This document shows positions 34,106 to 44,587 of a stretch of 64,000 nucleotides of DNA, in pieces; position 1 is the first letter of the stretch; every line of letters begins with the position of its first letter. Location: assembly GCA_011037195.1 (NCBI GenBank), contig JAAEAF010002809.1, forward strand, positions 1 to 64,000, in the 5' to 3' direction. The stretch is from Triatoma infestans (lineage: Eukaryota > Arthropoda > Insecta > Hemiptera > Reduviidae). The notes under the pieces are model-generated. The model worked only from the letters and a program-made list of their open reading frames with translations. It had not been told where the DNA came from and did no database searches. Position numbers and translations under genes: made by a program.

Positions 34106-35586
34106 TTTTTTTTTTTTTTTTTTTGAAGGGGCCAATGCACTGCGACCTTTCGATCTATTGTGCTATGCCCCCTGGGTACCGCAGGTTATTGCCACAGCAC
34201 CCGAACAGATGTCCCAGCTGAACATCCGTTCTACAAAACCTCCATCAGGTTAAGATCCCTGAGAAATCCCAATAACCTGACAGGCTCTAGGGTGGGTATA
34301 TCCCCTTCCTCCACCTGGTAGCTACCCAGGTTCTTGAATCTTCTCTGAGTGGCAGCCTCGCAGTCTGTTAGGAGATGTAATGGAGTTTCCTCCAACCCCC
34401 CACAGAATCTACATGAGCTGTCACTTTCCAAACCCAGCTTTACCAGGTGTTCTTTAAGACGTTAATGCCCCGTGAGGAAACCCGTGAGAACGCAGAGCTT
34501 GTTCTTGCTCAGGCCAATGCAAGCCTCCGATTTCCGTTGATTATAATTTCCCAGGCAGATCTTGGCCTGCCGCAAACCGGGGAGGGAATACCAGAGTTGA
34601 GATCTCCTCTTCTCCTCCTCTTTCCTAAGTTCCTCCAACAGAAACTGCTTGCTAACCCTACAAAAAGGTTCCGGCCCTAAAAGCGGGGTGGTAGCACCTA
34701 TCTTGGCCAAGGCATCGGCCATCCCATTCCCTTCAATGCCAATATGTCCCGGCACCCACCAAAGCGTAACTTTATTCCTATTGCCTAGGTTATTAAGTTT
34801 GCCTAGCCATTCACCGACCATTTTAGAGCTGATAACTGATGCACTCAATTTTCTAATGGCTGCTTGACTATCGGAAAGGATTACAATCTCCTGATTCCTA
34901 TATCCCCTATCGAGATTAAATTGAACGCATCTTCCACTAGCGTTATCTCCGCCAGGAAGATGCTGGGAAACTTACCGATGGGTTCCGAGTGTTTGATCCT
35001 TGGACCAACTACCCCCGCCCCAGTCCCCTCGAGGGTCTTAGACCCACCAGTGTACCATTTAATGGCATGTTCCTTAATGCCCAACAGAGCGGACCCTTCG
35101 CTCCACCCACTTTTGGTGCCCAGCTTCAGAGAGAAATTTTTAATTAAGCTGCATTTCTTAATCTGCCATCTCTAGGGAGGTGCCAGGTAAGGGGGCCCAA
35201 AGGTGAAGATAACCTCTCCCCGACCCCTAGGCCCCCCTCTGCTCCTACACTACCTCTAGAGATCCTGAGAAGAGCTCCCTTCGCTGACCTTCCACCACCA
35301 GGTCAGAGGTTAGAGATTGAGGATAACCTTCGTCCCGGAGGTGGGACAAGTCCGCATGGCACCCGTCATGTATAAGCATGCGAGCCGCTGTATCTTGTCA
35401 AGAGTCCTGATACTGCCTTGGTCTTCCCGAACCATGCCATTGCGTCGTAGGTGATGACCCATTTCCATAATTGCTCGAACTATACTAACAATTAACGTCC
35501 ACTCGCTCACAAAACATAGATTGCGTAGTAGTTGATGTGTGTAACTCTTTGGGTTTTTGGTGTACCAAAATAAGCATGCTCGAACT
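34106..35586 (-). mobile_element. R1/I-like non-LTR retrotransposon with RNase H, 5'-truncated
   Basis: The minus-strand element has the end of RT, an RNase H domain, a C-terminal Cys/His motif and a poly-A tail (T run 34106-34124 on plus). CATTTCCAT at 34097-34105 recurs at 35587-35595 and is a plausible 9-bp target duplication. A longer match at 35458 falls inside coding sequence and is rejected. It is noticeably less AT-rich than its surroundings. Confidence 0.8.
34231..35510 (-). pseudogene. RT C-terminus, RNase H and zinc-knuckle relic
   Basis: The end of RT (35510-35330) contains IQRLACLYMTGAMRTCPTSG, characteristic of R1/I/Loner-type proteins. RNase H begins at about 35060 with YTGGSKTLEGTGAGVVGP, where the catalytic Asp of YTDGS has become Gly. 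After a frameshift it continues to WWVPGHIGIEGNGMADALAK (34760-34700). The C-terminal Cys/His motif is CRFCGG...HLLTDC (34410-34350). RNase H removes RNA from the RNA:DNA hybrid in active elements. Here the domain is broken by frameshifts and an active-site loss. Confidence 0.88.
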
Positions 35587-35595
35587 CATTTCCAT

Positions 35596-36339
35596 AGACA
35601 TTCACACTTACCTATAGAGATTCATTTATTTTCTTAATATAATTTTATAAATAAGTTTCTTTAATACGCCTAAATATAATTATCAATAAAAATTATATTC
35701 AAATAAATTCAAAAAAAAAAAAAGGTCGAAAAAATGTATAGAAGAAAATAACACTCAGATTGATCAAATTGATTGGATAAAATGCTGATGTATTTTGCAT
35801 AATTTGCCGGCAGCTAAGCGGCCGGTCAACCATTCAGCAGAGTTACTCGCTACACTGACCTCACATTATACTCATGGCCGCAGAATATGTGACTGGGCAG
35901 TGAAATACCACCATGATTTGCACATTTGTTGGATAAAATCAGATGACAAAATTTAATATTTTATTTCCTACAGCCATACTACAATAGTTTACCAGCTGTG
36001 TTAGTTTTCTTCCAGCTTAAAATTATGTGATGTAAATGAGATTAATAATTTAAGCAAGTTCTGTTACATTTCATTTTAGGAATCTAAATTTTTATGGACA
36101 AAAGAAATTCTGATAATGAAAAGGAAAAAGTATATGATACTTTCACAAATACTTTTCTTTTTTATTTTTTATTTATTCAATATAAAATTGTCTAATGTCC
36201 AAATTCTGTTCAGACTTTATTGAATTCGTAAAAAGATTTAATTGATTAAAAAGTTTGCAATGTGATTATGAAAAGTTATAATTTGTGTCGGAGATGTTCT
36301 TACAACTTTTCACTCTTTACTCCATAGAATTACGAGGCC
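35596..36339. other. Non-coding stretch
   Basis: AT-rich with no recognised feature. Confidence 0.5.
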
Positions 36340-36525
36340 ATTTCCTCTGAGGATACTTCTCGTCCACAGTTCATGACTGACCTATCGAAAAGAAAAGCAA
36401 TTCTTTCGAAGTTTCAAATTTTGAAAACGTGAGTTCCTCAGGGGTCAGTACTTAGTCCCATTTTTATTACAGTTTACACACCTGACAGTCCTGTAATCAA
36501 TTCTTCATTTTTTATCCCGAGTCCT
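36340..36525 (+). pseudogene. Jockey-like RT fragment (PQGS box)
   Basis: In one plus-strand frame at about 36432-36500 the translation is VPQGSVLSPIFITVYTPD, the RT domain-4 motif of Jockey-group elements. Upstream sequence is decayed, and the fragment ends against minus-strand sequence of another element. Confidence 0.7.
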
Positions 36526-37245
36526 ATCGTCCATCTTCTTTGCGTCAGCCCAAATAAAGTAGGGACCTGCGATGCCAGGATGTGGCATCTGCGCCTTTGC
36601 ATAATGGACGGCAAAACACTCACAAAGACTGCGTTTTTGCATACTTGCAGATGGTCTGAATCCATTACTTCAACAGACCCGCAATAAGTAAGCACAGTTT
36701 GGTCGGCTTAATTTTTATTTTGTGCAGGTGGCTCTACAAAAAGTCGTGGCCAGTAGCAAACTCAATAATTGTCCCTGCGGGACAAATCGGCCAGCAAGCT
36801 CCCTCAGAGCTATTTAGAAGCATTATTTCTGCTGCTTTTGATAGATGATACAGACAGCCTGATGGTAGGCGCTCGCTTAGGGGGTTGGAGCAGATTTATC
36901 GCTTCTTTCGGCCTTTCTATCTGCCTGATGTCATAGTAGCTCGTGACTGGGGATCCACTGCTTCCCATTTACTATAAATCAGCTCACTTATGAAAGTCTT
37001 GATCTGGTTTGCAGTTTTGTTTAAGTCAGGAGGAATAGTAGTGATGGCTAGTATAGCAGCTTTTAAATCTGTAAGGAATACGAACTTCCTCTTATCGTGG
37101 CCCTCAGTTTTAATTAAACGGTGGCTAGCTTGAAGTATTGCTCACTCCACCCTCAAACAATCCAGGGGAGTAGAAACCAGCATCGGTAGTTATTGACAGT
37201 CTTATCTGCGAAGCCGTCGGCATAAACATATTTAAACTATATCGG
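36526..37245 (-). pseudogene. RNase H and C-terminal Cys/His relic of a non-LTR element
   Basis: Minus-strand reading gives KYVYADGFADKTVNN (RNase H start) at about 37230-37185. It then gives HDKRKFVFLTDLKAAILAI, the TDSKAA-like RNase H block, at about 37105-37050. Further along (36695-36474) come TYCGSVEVMDSDHLQVCKN, a C...C...H...C motif, and a conserved-looking C-terminal tail. Stops and frameshifts are frequent. It faces the plus-strand RT fragment at 36340-36525. Confidence 0.65.
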
Positions 37246-37314
37246 TATAAGCTCATTAGATGGGTACAAATCCGACAAACCAATTTCTAAAGCCTCTTTT
37301 TCGTATTTAACCTA

Positions 37315-37400
37315 CCTGAAAATATTCCTGTGAAAATCATTTCCGATAATTTGGAACAATCGCAATACTTCTTACTTCTAATGATGTAAGGAGAAGTTAA
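37315..37400 (+). repeat. HT repeat, isolated 3' end
   Basis: TTCCTGTGAAAATCATTTCC, a GATAATTTGGAACAATCGC block, AATACTTCTTACTTC and a decayed ATGTAAGGAGAAGTTAAAA terminus. Confidence 0.75.
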
Positions 37401-38049
37401 AAATAAGTTTTTCACTAATCAAACTGATTTTATTCTTTTACCATTATTTGGTAGTGATTGAAAGTGGAAGCACTGGAAAATCTGGAAAGTTTACTTCAAG
37501 ATCTGAATACCAAATTCAAGTTTATATTATTTTTCAGTGTTTTGTTTTTGTTATTATTATTTTTTTTTTAATAACTTTCCAATTTTGCTCTCAAACTCAA
37601 GTACACATCCTCATTGAAGGATTACACCCAGATTGCCCTCATTTCTCTTCAATAGAAAAATTCAATTCTACACTGAACAGAAATTCTAGTGGCTACTTAA
37701 ATAAAGGAAAATTCGGAAGTAAATAAAAACAAAAAGTCTAAGGCTGTTAACTATCTACAGCAGGCAAACAATTTTTATTTATTTCATTTATTTCTTAAGT
37801 ATTTCTTAATTAATAGAACTAGGATGCTTTCCATTTTTGTACAGAATCAGAAATTAAATAATTATAAAAACAATAACGCCAAAAGTTTGTTTTCTGATTA
37901 GTAAATAAAATTGTGAATAGAAAAATGGAAATTAGTATTTTAGGACCAATGCTTTGGTTGCATTTTTAAAGTTAAAAGTGGTATCAGATTAAGCCTGTTA
38001 TTTGCATACTGTTTCTGGTTATATTAAAGAGACAACTTCAATAGTTCAG
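37401..38049. other. Non-coding stretch
   Basis: A 92-residue ORF (37448-37726) has a hydrophobic middle but no start context, partner or family signal. I do not call it. Confidence 0.45.
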
Positions 38050-38825
38050 AAATATAGAATTGTTTTCTTTACTTTCTCTTATTCCTGGTAAATGTGTCAA
38101 GTTTTTGTTATAAAATTTCGACCGAAAACATATGTTTTGAAGTCCCCTGAATCACAAAAAAGGTATTTTAGAAAGTTCACACTTGACATGCCCTTTAGAT
38201 ATTACCATTTGGATTCGGCAGCGGGTTATCTGACCAAATTCCTCCTCACCCGGTAAGTTCGTACCACTTGACTGATAGATTTTCCACTTTTTTGTTGTTG
38301 CGATTTTCTAAAAAATGGTTCCAACGATTTTCTTTAAATTTATTATATCAACTATACATTTTAAGAGTCACAACTTGTACACGAAACAGTTCTCTGGGAA
38401 GATTCATTTAAGGCGTCATTTGGAGGGCATCCATGGGGTTATGTTTTCCTCTAAAGTGTTAATTTAGTTTATTAAACGATTCCTTCATCTAAATGAAATT
38501 AATTATAGTTAAATATGTTGCCGAAATTCTGAATGAATTTGAAAAACTTGTTCAATAAATACGAAAATGATATTTGCTGAAGAGTTTTTTATTTTTTTTT
38601 CCTCAGTTTTATGCATTTTCTCCGAAAAAATAAAACACGAATGGATTTCATTAAATTTATTCAGAGACCTATCACTTTTATTTGAAACTATTTACCGAGA
38701 TAGTTCATTTAAGAGTGTATTTGGTGACAGGTAGGTAAGGTTAAGCCTTCTTCAAAAAAGGGTTTTGTTAATTTAGATTCTGTAACTGATATAAGATTAA
38801 AGACAACTAAACATCTTCAAGAGAA
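38050..38825 (-). repeat. HT repeat, minus-strand copies in tandem or expanded form
   Basis: The 3' terminus appears as TTTACTTTCTCTTATTCCTG at 38067-38086. CGACCGAAAACATATGTTTT and AACGATTTTCTTTAAATTTA follow. A second pass of TTTTATTTGAAAC near 38677 and GATTCTGTAACTGATATAAG near 38780 shows that two overlapping pieces are present. It lies just left of the Helitron. Confidence 0.8.
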
Positions 38826-38932
38826 ACAGAAGTTTGTCATATAATGTGTAAATTGCATTTATTTTTCTATTTTAATAATAACAATCAATGTATATTGATT
38901 ATATGTAATTACAATATTATATTTATTTTGTA

Positions 38933-40638
38933 CTAGCTAACCCGGCCACGCTTCGCTGTGGCTCAATCTGTTTTAGGCAAGTAAACAGAAGTATTACAGT
39001 TAACGTAGATTCAACAAGAAAACACATCATTCAATTTAATACCCTACTTTGCGTTGCTGTGCACTGAAAGGGAAGAAAGAAAAAATGTTTTTAACTGAAA
39101 GTCTTTTTTTTATGTAAAGCTAGTGAATGGAATACATTTTTTGTTTGTCCGGTTTCTGCATAATCATAAAGATCAGTTGGTTTACCGACTCTGCAGCATG
39201 CGACATATAATTGCCCATGAGAGAAGTATTCGTTTTTAAAATTCAAATCGCACATTCATTGCAAAGTTTGTCCTTGCGCTTTATTGATAGTCATAGCGAA
39301 CGCAAGGAATATTGGAAATTGAAGTCGTTTGAACCCGAACGGCACATCTGTCAGAATGAGTGGTATTCGTGGAAGTAGTACGTCTTCACCTTTATGAGGT
39401 CCAATGAGAATTGTTGCTTCAATTATATTATTCATCAATTTTTTAACCACTAATCGTGTACCATTGCATAACTTTGGCTGATTGATGTTTCGGAGTAATA
39501 TAATTGGCACTCCAATTTTCAAATTTAGAATTTGATGCGGTAATCCGGGAACATCGAGTGAATTAAGAAATTCCGTTGAAAAATTCACTACTTCACTCTG
39601 GTCCTTCACGGAGTCAGTGGATTTGTGTGTCACTGTTTCACCTGCGATTCTGTTTAGAATGATGTTGTTCATATCGAGTATGTCGATATTTTTAGCCGCT
39701 AGAATGGCTCTTCCGCTTAACCGTGCGTGATTTTGATAATTTGTTTCGATGCTTTGGAATACCTTATTTACCAATTCTTCTTTTGAATGTACAATGTTGC
39801 AGAAATTAGATGGGAAGGTGATTTTTCCCGTTTCCGGATTTGTAGGAGCAGTGCCGTTAGCGAGTTCGAGTAATTGTCTTGAAAATATGGCAGCTGTTGG
39901 ATCGTTTTGAAGTTGAACTCTCATATTCGTTGTTAAATGAATTTTTTTTACTGTGCTCCAAAGAGTTGAATATTTCAAGCAGGCATGCAATTCATCAGCT
40001 GGTGTTGAGCGAGGTATCACTGGAAGCGTTTGCCTGAAGTCACTGGATAGTAACACCAATGCCTCACCAAATGGAGCCTGATTATTTCGCAAATCTTTCA
40101 ATGAATGGTCTAATGCTTCCAATGACTTCTTATAAACTGTTGTACACTCATCCCATACAATGATTTTGCACGCCCGAAGAACCTTTCCCATTCCTGATGT
40201 TTTAGAAGTGTTACATGTTGGGTTTTCTGTGAAGTGCATGTTTAGTGACAGTTTAAGAGCTGAATGCACTGTTCTACCTCCTTCCATCAACGTAGCAGCG
40301 ATACCTGAAGAAGCAAGTGCTAACGCAATATGGCCCTTTGAATGGATTTTAGCTCGGAATTTCCCATTTCCGTGGGAACTTCGGAATAGTGGTACGTATA
40401 AGTAGTTGAGAAAGAGGTTCAGAGAGCGCGCCACCATCGCAACGCGTCTGCGTCTGTCTATTTCTGCCAACCTCGTGAAACGCTCGGAATTTCCCGTTTC
40501 CGTGGGAACTTTGGAGTAAAAAGTATATATAAACACTCTTATATAGAAATGCAACGTTTTGTCAAAATTTCAAGTCAATCCATCGACTACTTTTCGAGTT
40601 TTGCGGCCACAAACATACGGATGCTGAATATGTCTAGA
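38933..40638 (-). mobile_element. Truncated Helitron carrying a helicase fragment
   Basis: On the minus strand the unit starts TCTAGACATATTCAGC at 40638 and ends CTAG at 38933. The host bases are A before TC and T after CTAG, the A|T insertion rule of Helitrons. Just inside the 3' end, GCCACAGCGAAGCGTGGC forms the expected subterminal hairpin, followed by CGGGTTAG and CTAG. At 1706 bp it is far shorter than autonomous Helitrons. It lacks Rep and the N-terminal helicase and keeps only the helicase C-terminal part. It would depend on another copy for rolling-circle transposition. Confidence 0.88.
39075..40554 (-). pseudogene. Helitron PIF1-like helicase, C-terminal two-thirds
   Basis: The open frame 40554-39256 (432 residues) carries GHIALALASSGIAATLMEGG (motif Ia region) and KIIVWDECTTVYKKSLEALD (Walker B, DE). 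It continues with VLLSSDFRQTLPVIP (motif III; GGDFRQ expected), LTTNMRVQ (motif IV) and MTINKAQGQTLQ (motif V). A TGA follows. The frame then continues in phase with FSHGQLYVACCRVGKPTDL (motif VI). The Walker A lysine region is absent, replaced by non-coding sequence shared with Helitron ends, so ATPase activity is lost. The first about 75 residues are not helicase. Confidence 0.9.
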
Positions 40639-40969
40639 TTTCTATTGTATAATAATTTATTTTTGTTTAATATATTTAATTATTTATGCTAAATGTATAC
40701 TATTATTGAACTGTCCACTAGAAACTAATCTAAAAACCTCATGATCGCAACTATTCCAAAACTGTGATTAAACCAGCCGATTAGCATACCACTCTACTTT
40801 CTCTTATTGTCTGTGCGTGTTTCTGTGTGTGAGTGCTTTGTGAAGTGTTAGCTTTAATTAAAGTTGCAATTTTACCCACTGTTGTAGATTGTCTTACTTT
40901 TATGAATATCTATACTTCGTAGAATTGTGAAAGTTCAATTACAGAAAGCAATTTAAAAAAAAAAAAAAA
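40639..40969. other. Non-coding spacer
   Basis: ACTTTCTCTTATTGTCTG near 40797 is an HT-terminus scrap. Nothing else is recognised. Confidence 0.5.
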
Positions 40970-41010
40970 AAATCCCCCGGTGTGGAACAGTCAAACGGCT
41001 TTCTTTTATT
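40970..41010 (+). repeat. HT repeat, 5' terminus scrap
   Basis: CCCGGTGTGGAACAGTCAAA then CGGCTTTCTTTTATTAC matches the 5' terminal hairpin and adjacent motif in degenerate form. Confidence 0.6.
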
Positions 41011-41229
41011 ACATTACGTAACTTTCAATTAAAACTAGCTATTTATTTGACAAGAGAGTAAAGTGATACTTGAGTTTAGGATAACTGGATGAAAATTGTT
41101 AACTCACTTTATTTTTTAGCGTTAAATACAATTTCAACATAGTCTTATGATTTACCCGAACTAAGTCACACATTTTCTGTTTTAAATCTATCTGTTCAAT
41201 AAGTCACTCATATTCCACCGTTGCAAGTA

Positions 41230-41540
41230 CTGCGACAGAAAGCACTGTGTTTGCCCCTAGAATAGTAAATATAACCCGTTTACCCCGCTATCACTTCCAG
41301 ATAAAATTGGAAACAACTTCAGCACCTCAGGGAACTCACAAACCCCCTCCTATCTACGTCAGAAACATCACTCGATTTTCAGATCTCTGTGGGGCTTTAA
41401 GCACCGTGCGTAAAGAATCATTTAATAATAAATCCAACTACAACTGACAGCTATACAGCAATAATAAAGTATCTATCAGACAAAAAGGCTGACTATCATA
41501 CATATCAACGAGTAGTTATTAAATATTTACACCAGTCAAC
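41230..41540 (+). pseudogene. Jockey-type ORF1 (Gag-like) relic
   Basis: KPPPIYVRNITRFSDLCGAL is followed in other frames by an IIKYLSDKKADYHTYQ block and RVVIKYLHQSTPI. This is the PPIFV...FHTYQ...RVVIRNLH arrangement of Jockey-type Gag proteins with the PRE/C2HC-associated domain. Its family role is to bind element RNA. Several frameshifts break it. Confidence 0.75.
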
Positions 41541-41559
41541 ACCAATCAAAATGAACTCT

Positions 41560-42950
41560 CCTCTGCCTCTTTCACTTCCGCCCAAAACCCATCACTCCAT
41601 CTGAGGTTATTAAAATCATTACCAGTTTTCCCAAGAAGAAAAGTCCTGGTAATGATCTAATCACCTCAACCATCCTTCAAAAACTCCCCCGTAAAGCCAC
41701 AATTCTTCTAATATCCATTTATAATGCAGTCTTCAGAACCACATACTTCTCAATCCTATGGAAATTTTCTTCAATACGAATGATTCCCAAACCTAATAAA
41801 CCTCTCCATTGTCCTACATCCTATCGCCCCATTAGCCTCCTTCCTATTTTAGGAAAAGTACTGGAAAAAATTCTTCTTAATCGTCTCCTATCAATTTTAG
41901 AACCCCTACAAATCATCCCAAATCACCAATTTGGATTTCGGAGTGGTCACTCTACTATACAGCAGACGTATCGCGTTGTAGATACCATCGCTATATCCCG
42001 TGAGCTGAAACAATACTGTGCTGGCGTATTTTTAGACATTTCTAGAGCCTTTGACTGCGTGTGGCACGCAGGTTTACTGTGGAAGCTCAAGAGTCCCCTA
42101 TCCTGTACCTTCTACCTTGTCCTGCAATCCTTTCTAAGTGATCGATTCTTCCAAGTCATCCAGGCTCATCTACCTCCTCTATCTATCCCATCCTAGCCGG
42201 AGTGCCCTAGGGCAGCATCCTGGCACCGATCTTATACACAATTTATACTGCCTTCATCCCCGTACACCCCAACACTAGCACATTCACCTATACTGCTGAT
42301 GATACAGAAATCCTATCACTTTACACCGATCTCGTTCTTTCCAGGCGCTCTTTGCAAATTCATCTTCACTCACTTGAATCCTGGATAACGAAATGGAGAA
42401 TAAAAATCAACTTTAATAAATCTCATTACATAGTTTTCACATTAAGCAAAAAAGTACTCCATCCCATCTACCTGTTCAATACTCCTATTTCTCCCGCAGA
42501 CCACGCTCGTTATCTTGGACTATATTTAGACAAGCGTCTCACATGGAATCCCCATTCGAGACTTAAACGAATCACCCTCAACCAACGCTTCAGACTTTTG
42601 GCTAGACTTTTGACAAAAGCTCTAAACTAACACTTCTAAACAAATGACAGCTTTACATCTCACTGCTCGCTCCAATTTGGACATTCGGACTAGAACTATA
42701 CGGCACTGCTAAGCGTTCCAACCCCAGTAGAATTCAAACCCTTCAGTCAAAAATACCCCTTCGCATCGTCGACTACCCTTTTTACGTCACCAAACCATAC
42801 TATCTTCACAACGACCTGAAGATCCGGCTTGTCAACGACCTCGCAAAATCCCAATACAACAAATTACACAGTCACCTATCCCTCCATCCAAATCACCTGG
42901 TCCAAGCCCTCTATTCAAACTCACTCCCAGGTAATCCCTAAAGACAGCTG
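41560..42950 (+). pseudogene. Jockey-like reverse transcriptase relic
   Basis: The frame 41780-42196 contains MIPKPNKPLHCPTSYRPISL, NHQFGFRSGHST and GVFLDISRAFDCVWH (domain 3 with catalytic D). After a stop come a decayed GVP-GSILAPILYTIYT and FTYTADDTEIL, where YADD has gained a Thr. The frame 42352-42630 has WRIKINFNKSHYIVFTLSKK and ARYLGLYLDKRLTWNPH. The C-terminal part is frameshifted to about 42950. It is related to the scrap at 7953-8370. Confidence 0.9.
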
Positions 42951-43089
42951 AAGCGCCGTTGGCCCCGCGACCTCCTGAATACCTAATGCCAGTTATCACT
43001 GGATACGGTATGTCTTATATCATATTACCTGTTGCATTTATATATACCATGCAGTTGTAAATATTCAATAAATAAAAAAAATAAAAAAA

Positions 43090-43403
43090 TCTATCTTTAA
43101 AGAGAAATGTCCTGACTGAAGTGATTCATCAACAAAGAGCCGAAAATACGGAAGCTAGAAACATGAGATTTGGAAGAAGGTTCCTTTCGTTATGTAGAAA
43201 ATTACTGAGAAAGTATTTTCGAAATTCGACCCCTAAGGGAGTAAAAGAGGATGTCAAAGTTCATAAGGAAAAAGATAATATACCATGCGAATGAAAAGGG
43301 TGAAAATTAACAATTGAACAAGATTTAAATTCTTAACTAATCTAGAAACATCTAAAAAGTGTAGTACGACTAATACATGGACGAAGTCGTAGGGTAAAAC
43401 TAG
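43090..43403 (+). mobile_element. Short non-autonomous Helitron
   Basis: It starts TCTATCTTTAAAGAGAAATG after a host A (43089) and ends with a hairpin-like ACGAAGTCGT, AGGGTAAAA and CTAG (43400-43403) before a host T (43404). Internal blocks (GTCCTGACTGAAGTGATTCA, CGAAATTCGACCCCTAAGGG) resemble the common non-coding bodies of insect Helitrons. There is no ORF. It sits at the end of the Jockey-like A-rich tail, apparently inserted at an A|T there. Confidence 0.75.
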
Positions 43404-43734
43404 TTTACATAATATAATAATAACATAGTTTCATAATGGAACTCCCTAATTGCATTCTTTTGTACAGTCATTATCAGGAATTATCAAGACATAATAGCCC
43501 AACTTATAATCAAAGATTATCTTAATAACATAACTTTTAACCTCTAATAATTAAAATTTAAAAAAATTAATTTTATAGAATTCTTGCTTCAACTAAATAT
43601 TGGTTAAGTTTCCATCTGAAAGCTCTTGAAAAAAGAAGAAGAAGAAGAATAAACTTAAACAAGAACTGCTATTTCAATCACTAGACAAACATTCTCTTAA
43701 TTATTTGCATTTTCTCTTCTGTGATAATAATGTA
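43404..43734. other. Non-coding spacer
   Basis: An (AAG)n patch lies near 43633-43650. No other feature. Confidence 0.5.
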
Positions 43735-44110
43735 CTGAAAGCTTTATTCAGTTATTCACGATTTTCATGGAAACGGTTCCAATGGTTCTCTTTAATTTTC
43801 TTACACTATACAAATATACAGTAGCGCTAAGTTTTCCTGTAAATTATCATTCCAATAGAATGTACGGTTCTACCACCCTAATACTAATATAAATTAAGTG
43901 CTTTGCCAGAATTCTAAATTTTCAATTCAGAAAACAGGAAGTGCCACTTTACAGAATAGATTTTTGAGTTTTTTTTGGAACTTTATCGAAAATTACTTTA
44001 ACGATCGATTTCCTTTAAATTTGAAATGCTAACTGTAAAGATTTATCAATTTTTTTTTTTGTAACATTTTTTTTAAAAAGAATTATTTTAGAAGGATTTT
44101 GAAGGGCTGC
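43735..44110 (-). repeat. HT repeat, central fragments, minus strand
   Basis: GATTTTCATGGAAACGGTTC, CTCTTTAATTTTCTTACACT and a second CGATTTCCTTTAAATTTGAA match the reverse complement of the GTTTAAAGAAAATCGTTGGAGCC block. CAGGAAGTGCCACTTTACAG matches the CACTTCCGG block. Confidence 0.7.
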
Positions 44111-44144
44111 CAGTTAGATTTAAATTGTGTTATAAGTTTTATAG

Positions 44145-44216
44145 TATGAATGTATTTATTATTAAGAATGTATTTATTACTATGAATGTATTTATTTGTA
44201 TGAATGTATTTATTAG
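44145..44216. repeat. 18-bp tandem repeat, four copies
   Basis: Units TATGAATGTATTTATTAT, TAAGAATGTATTTATTAC, TATGAATGTATTTATTTG and TATGAATGTATTTATTAG follow without gaps. Confidence 0.92.
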
Positions 44217-44296
44217 TTTGCACTTTTTATTGGAGTAAGTGATAGCATGAGTGAGTGTAAATAGTGCATATACATTTTAGATTTCTAGCTATTTTT

Positions 44297-44587
44297 TAAG
44301 GGGCGTAGGAATATTTATAAAAGTACTACGCCCCGATTAGATCTGGAAAAATTCCAGGGGATGGAATATTTAAAGAAGTACTTCTCCTCGATGCAAATAG
44401 CCACCAAACAAGGAAGATAATATAAAGTAATGAGTTGAGTCCAGTAGATATTGATTTTAATTTCCTTAGTTATATAAAGCCTATGAAAATATACAAAACA
44501 ATATGTGAACAATTCTTATATAAGATTATTTTGAGGGGCAATCCTCAGAAGAGCACTTGCCCCGCTATGTATTGTTTTTACAAAGGA
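44297..44587. other. Unassigned sequence with GC-stem hairpins
   Basis: GGGGCGTAG (44300-44308) pairs with CTACGCCCC (44326-44334) over a 17-nt loop. GGGGCAA near 44535 pairs with TTGCCCC near 44560. A block GGAATATTTA..AAGTACT.C.CC.CGAT occurs twice (about 44307 and 44361). No family is recognised. Confidence 0.5.

Larger units (their letters stand above)
41194..43086 (+). mobile_element. Jockey-like non-LTR element, endonuclease deleted
   Basis: An ORF1 relic (41230-41540) is followed almost directly by RT (41560-42950), a short 3' UTR and an A-rich tail (AATAAATAAAAAAAATAAAA, about 43066-43089). The endonuclease domain that normally separates ORF1 from RT is missing, so this copy is internally deleted. 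AAATCTATCT at 41184-41193 and 43087-43096 could be a target duplication. However, the right copy overlaps a short Helitron that starts at 43090, so it may be coincidental. Confidence 0.8.

Noticed and set aside
35458..35468. CCCATTTCCAT matching the flank of the R1/I-like tail (34095-34105) as an 11-bp TSD
   Set aside because: The right copy lies inside coding sequence that continues the RT frame (VRAIMEMG-like), so it cannot be the 5' border. The 9-bp match at 35587 is preferred.
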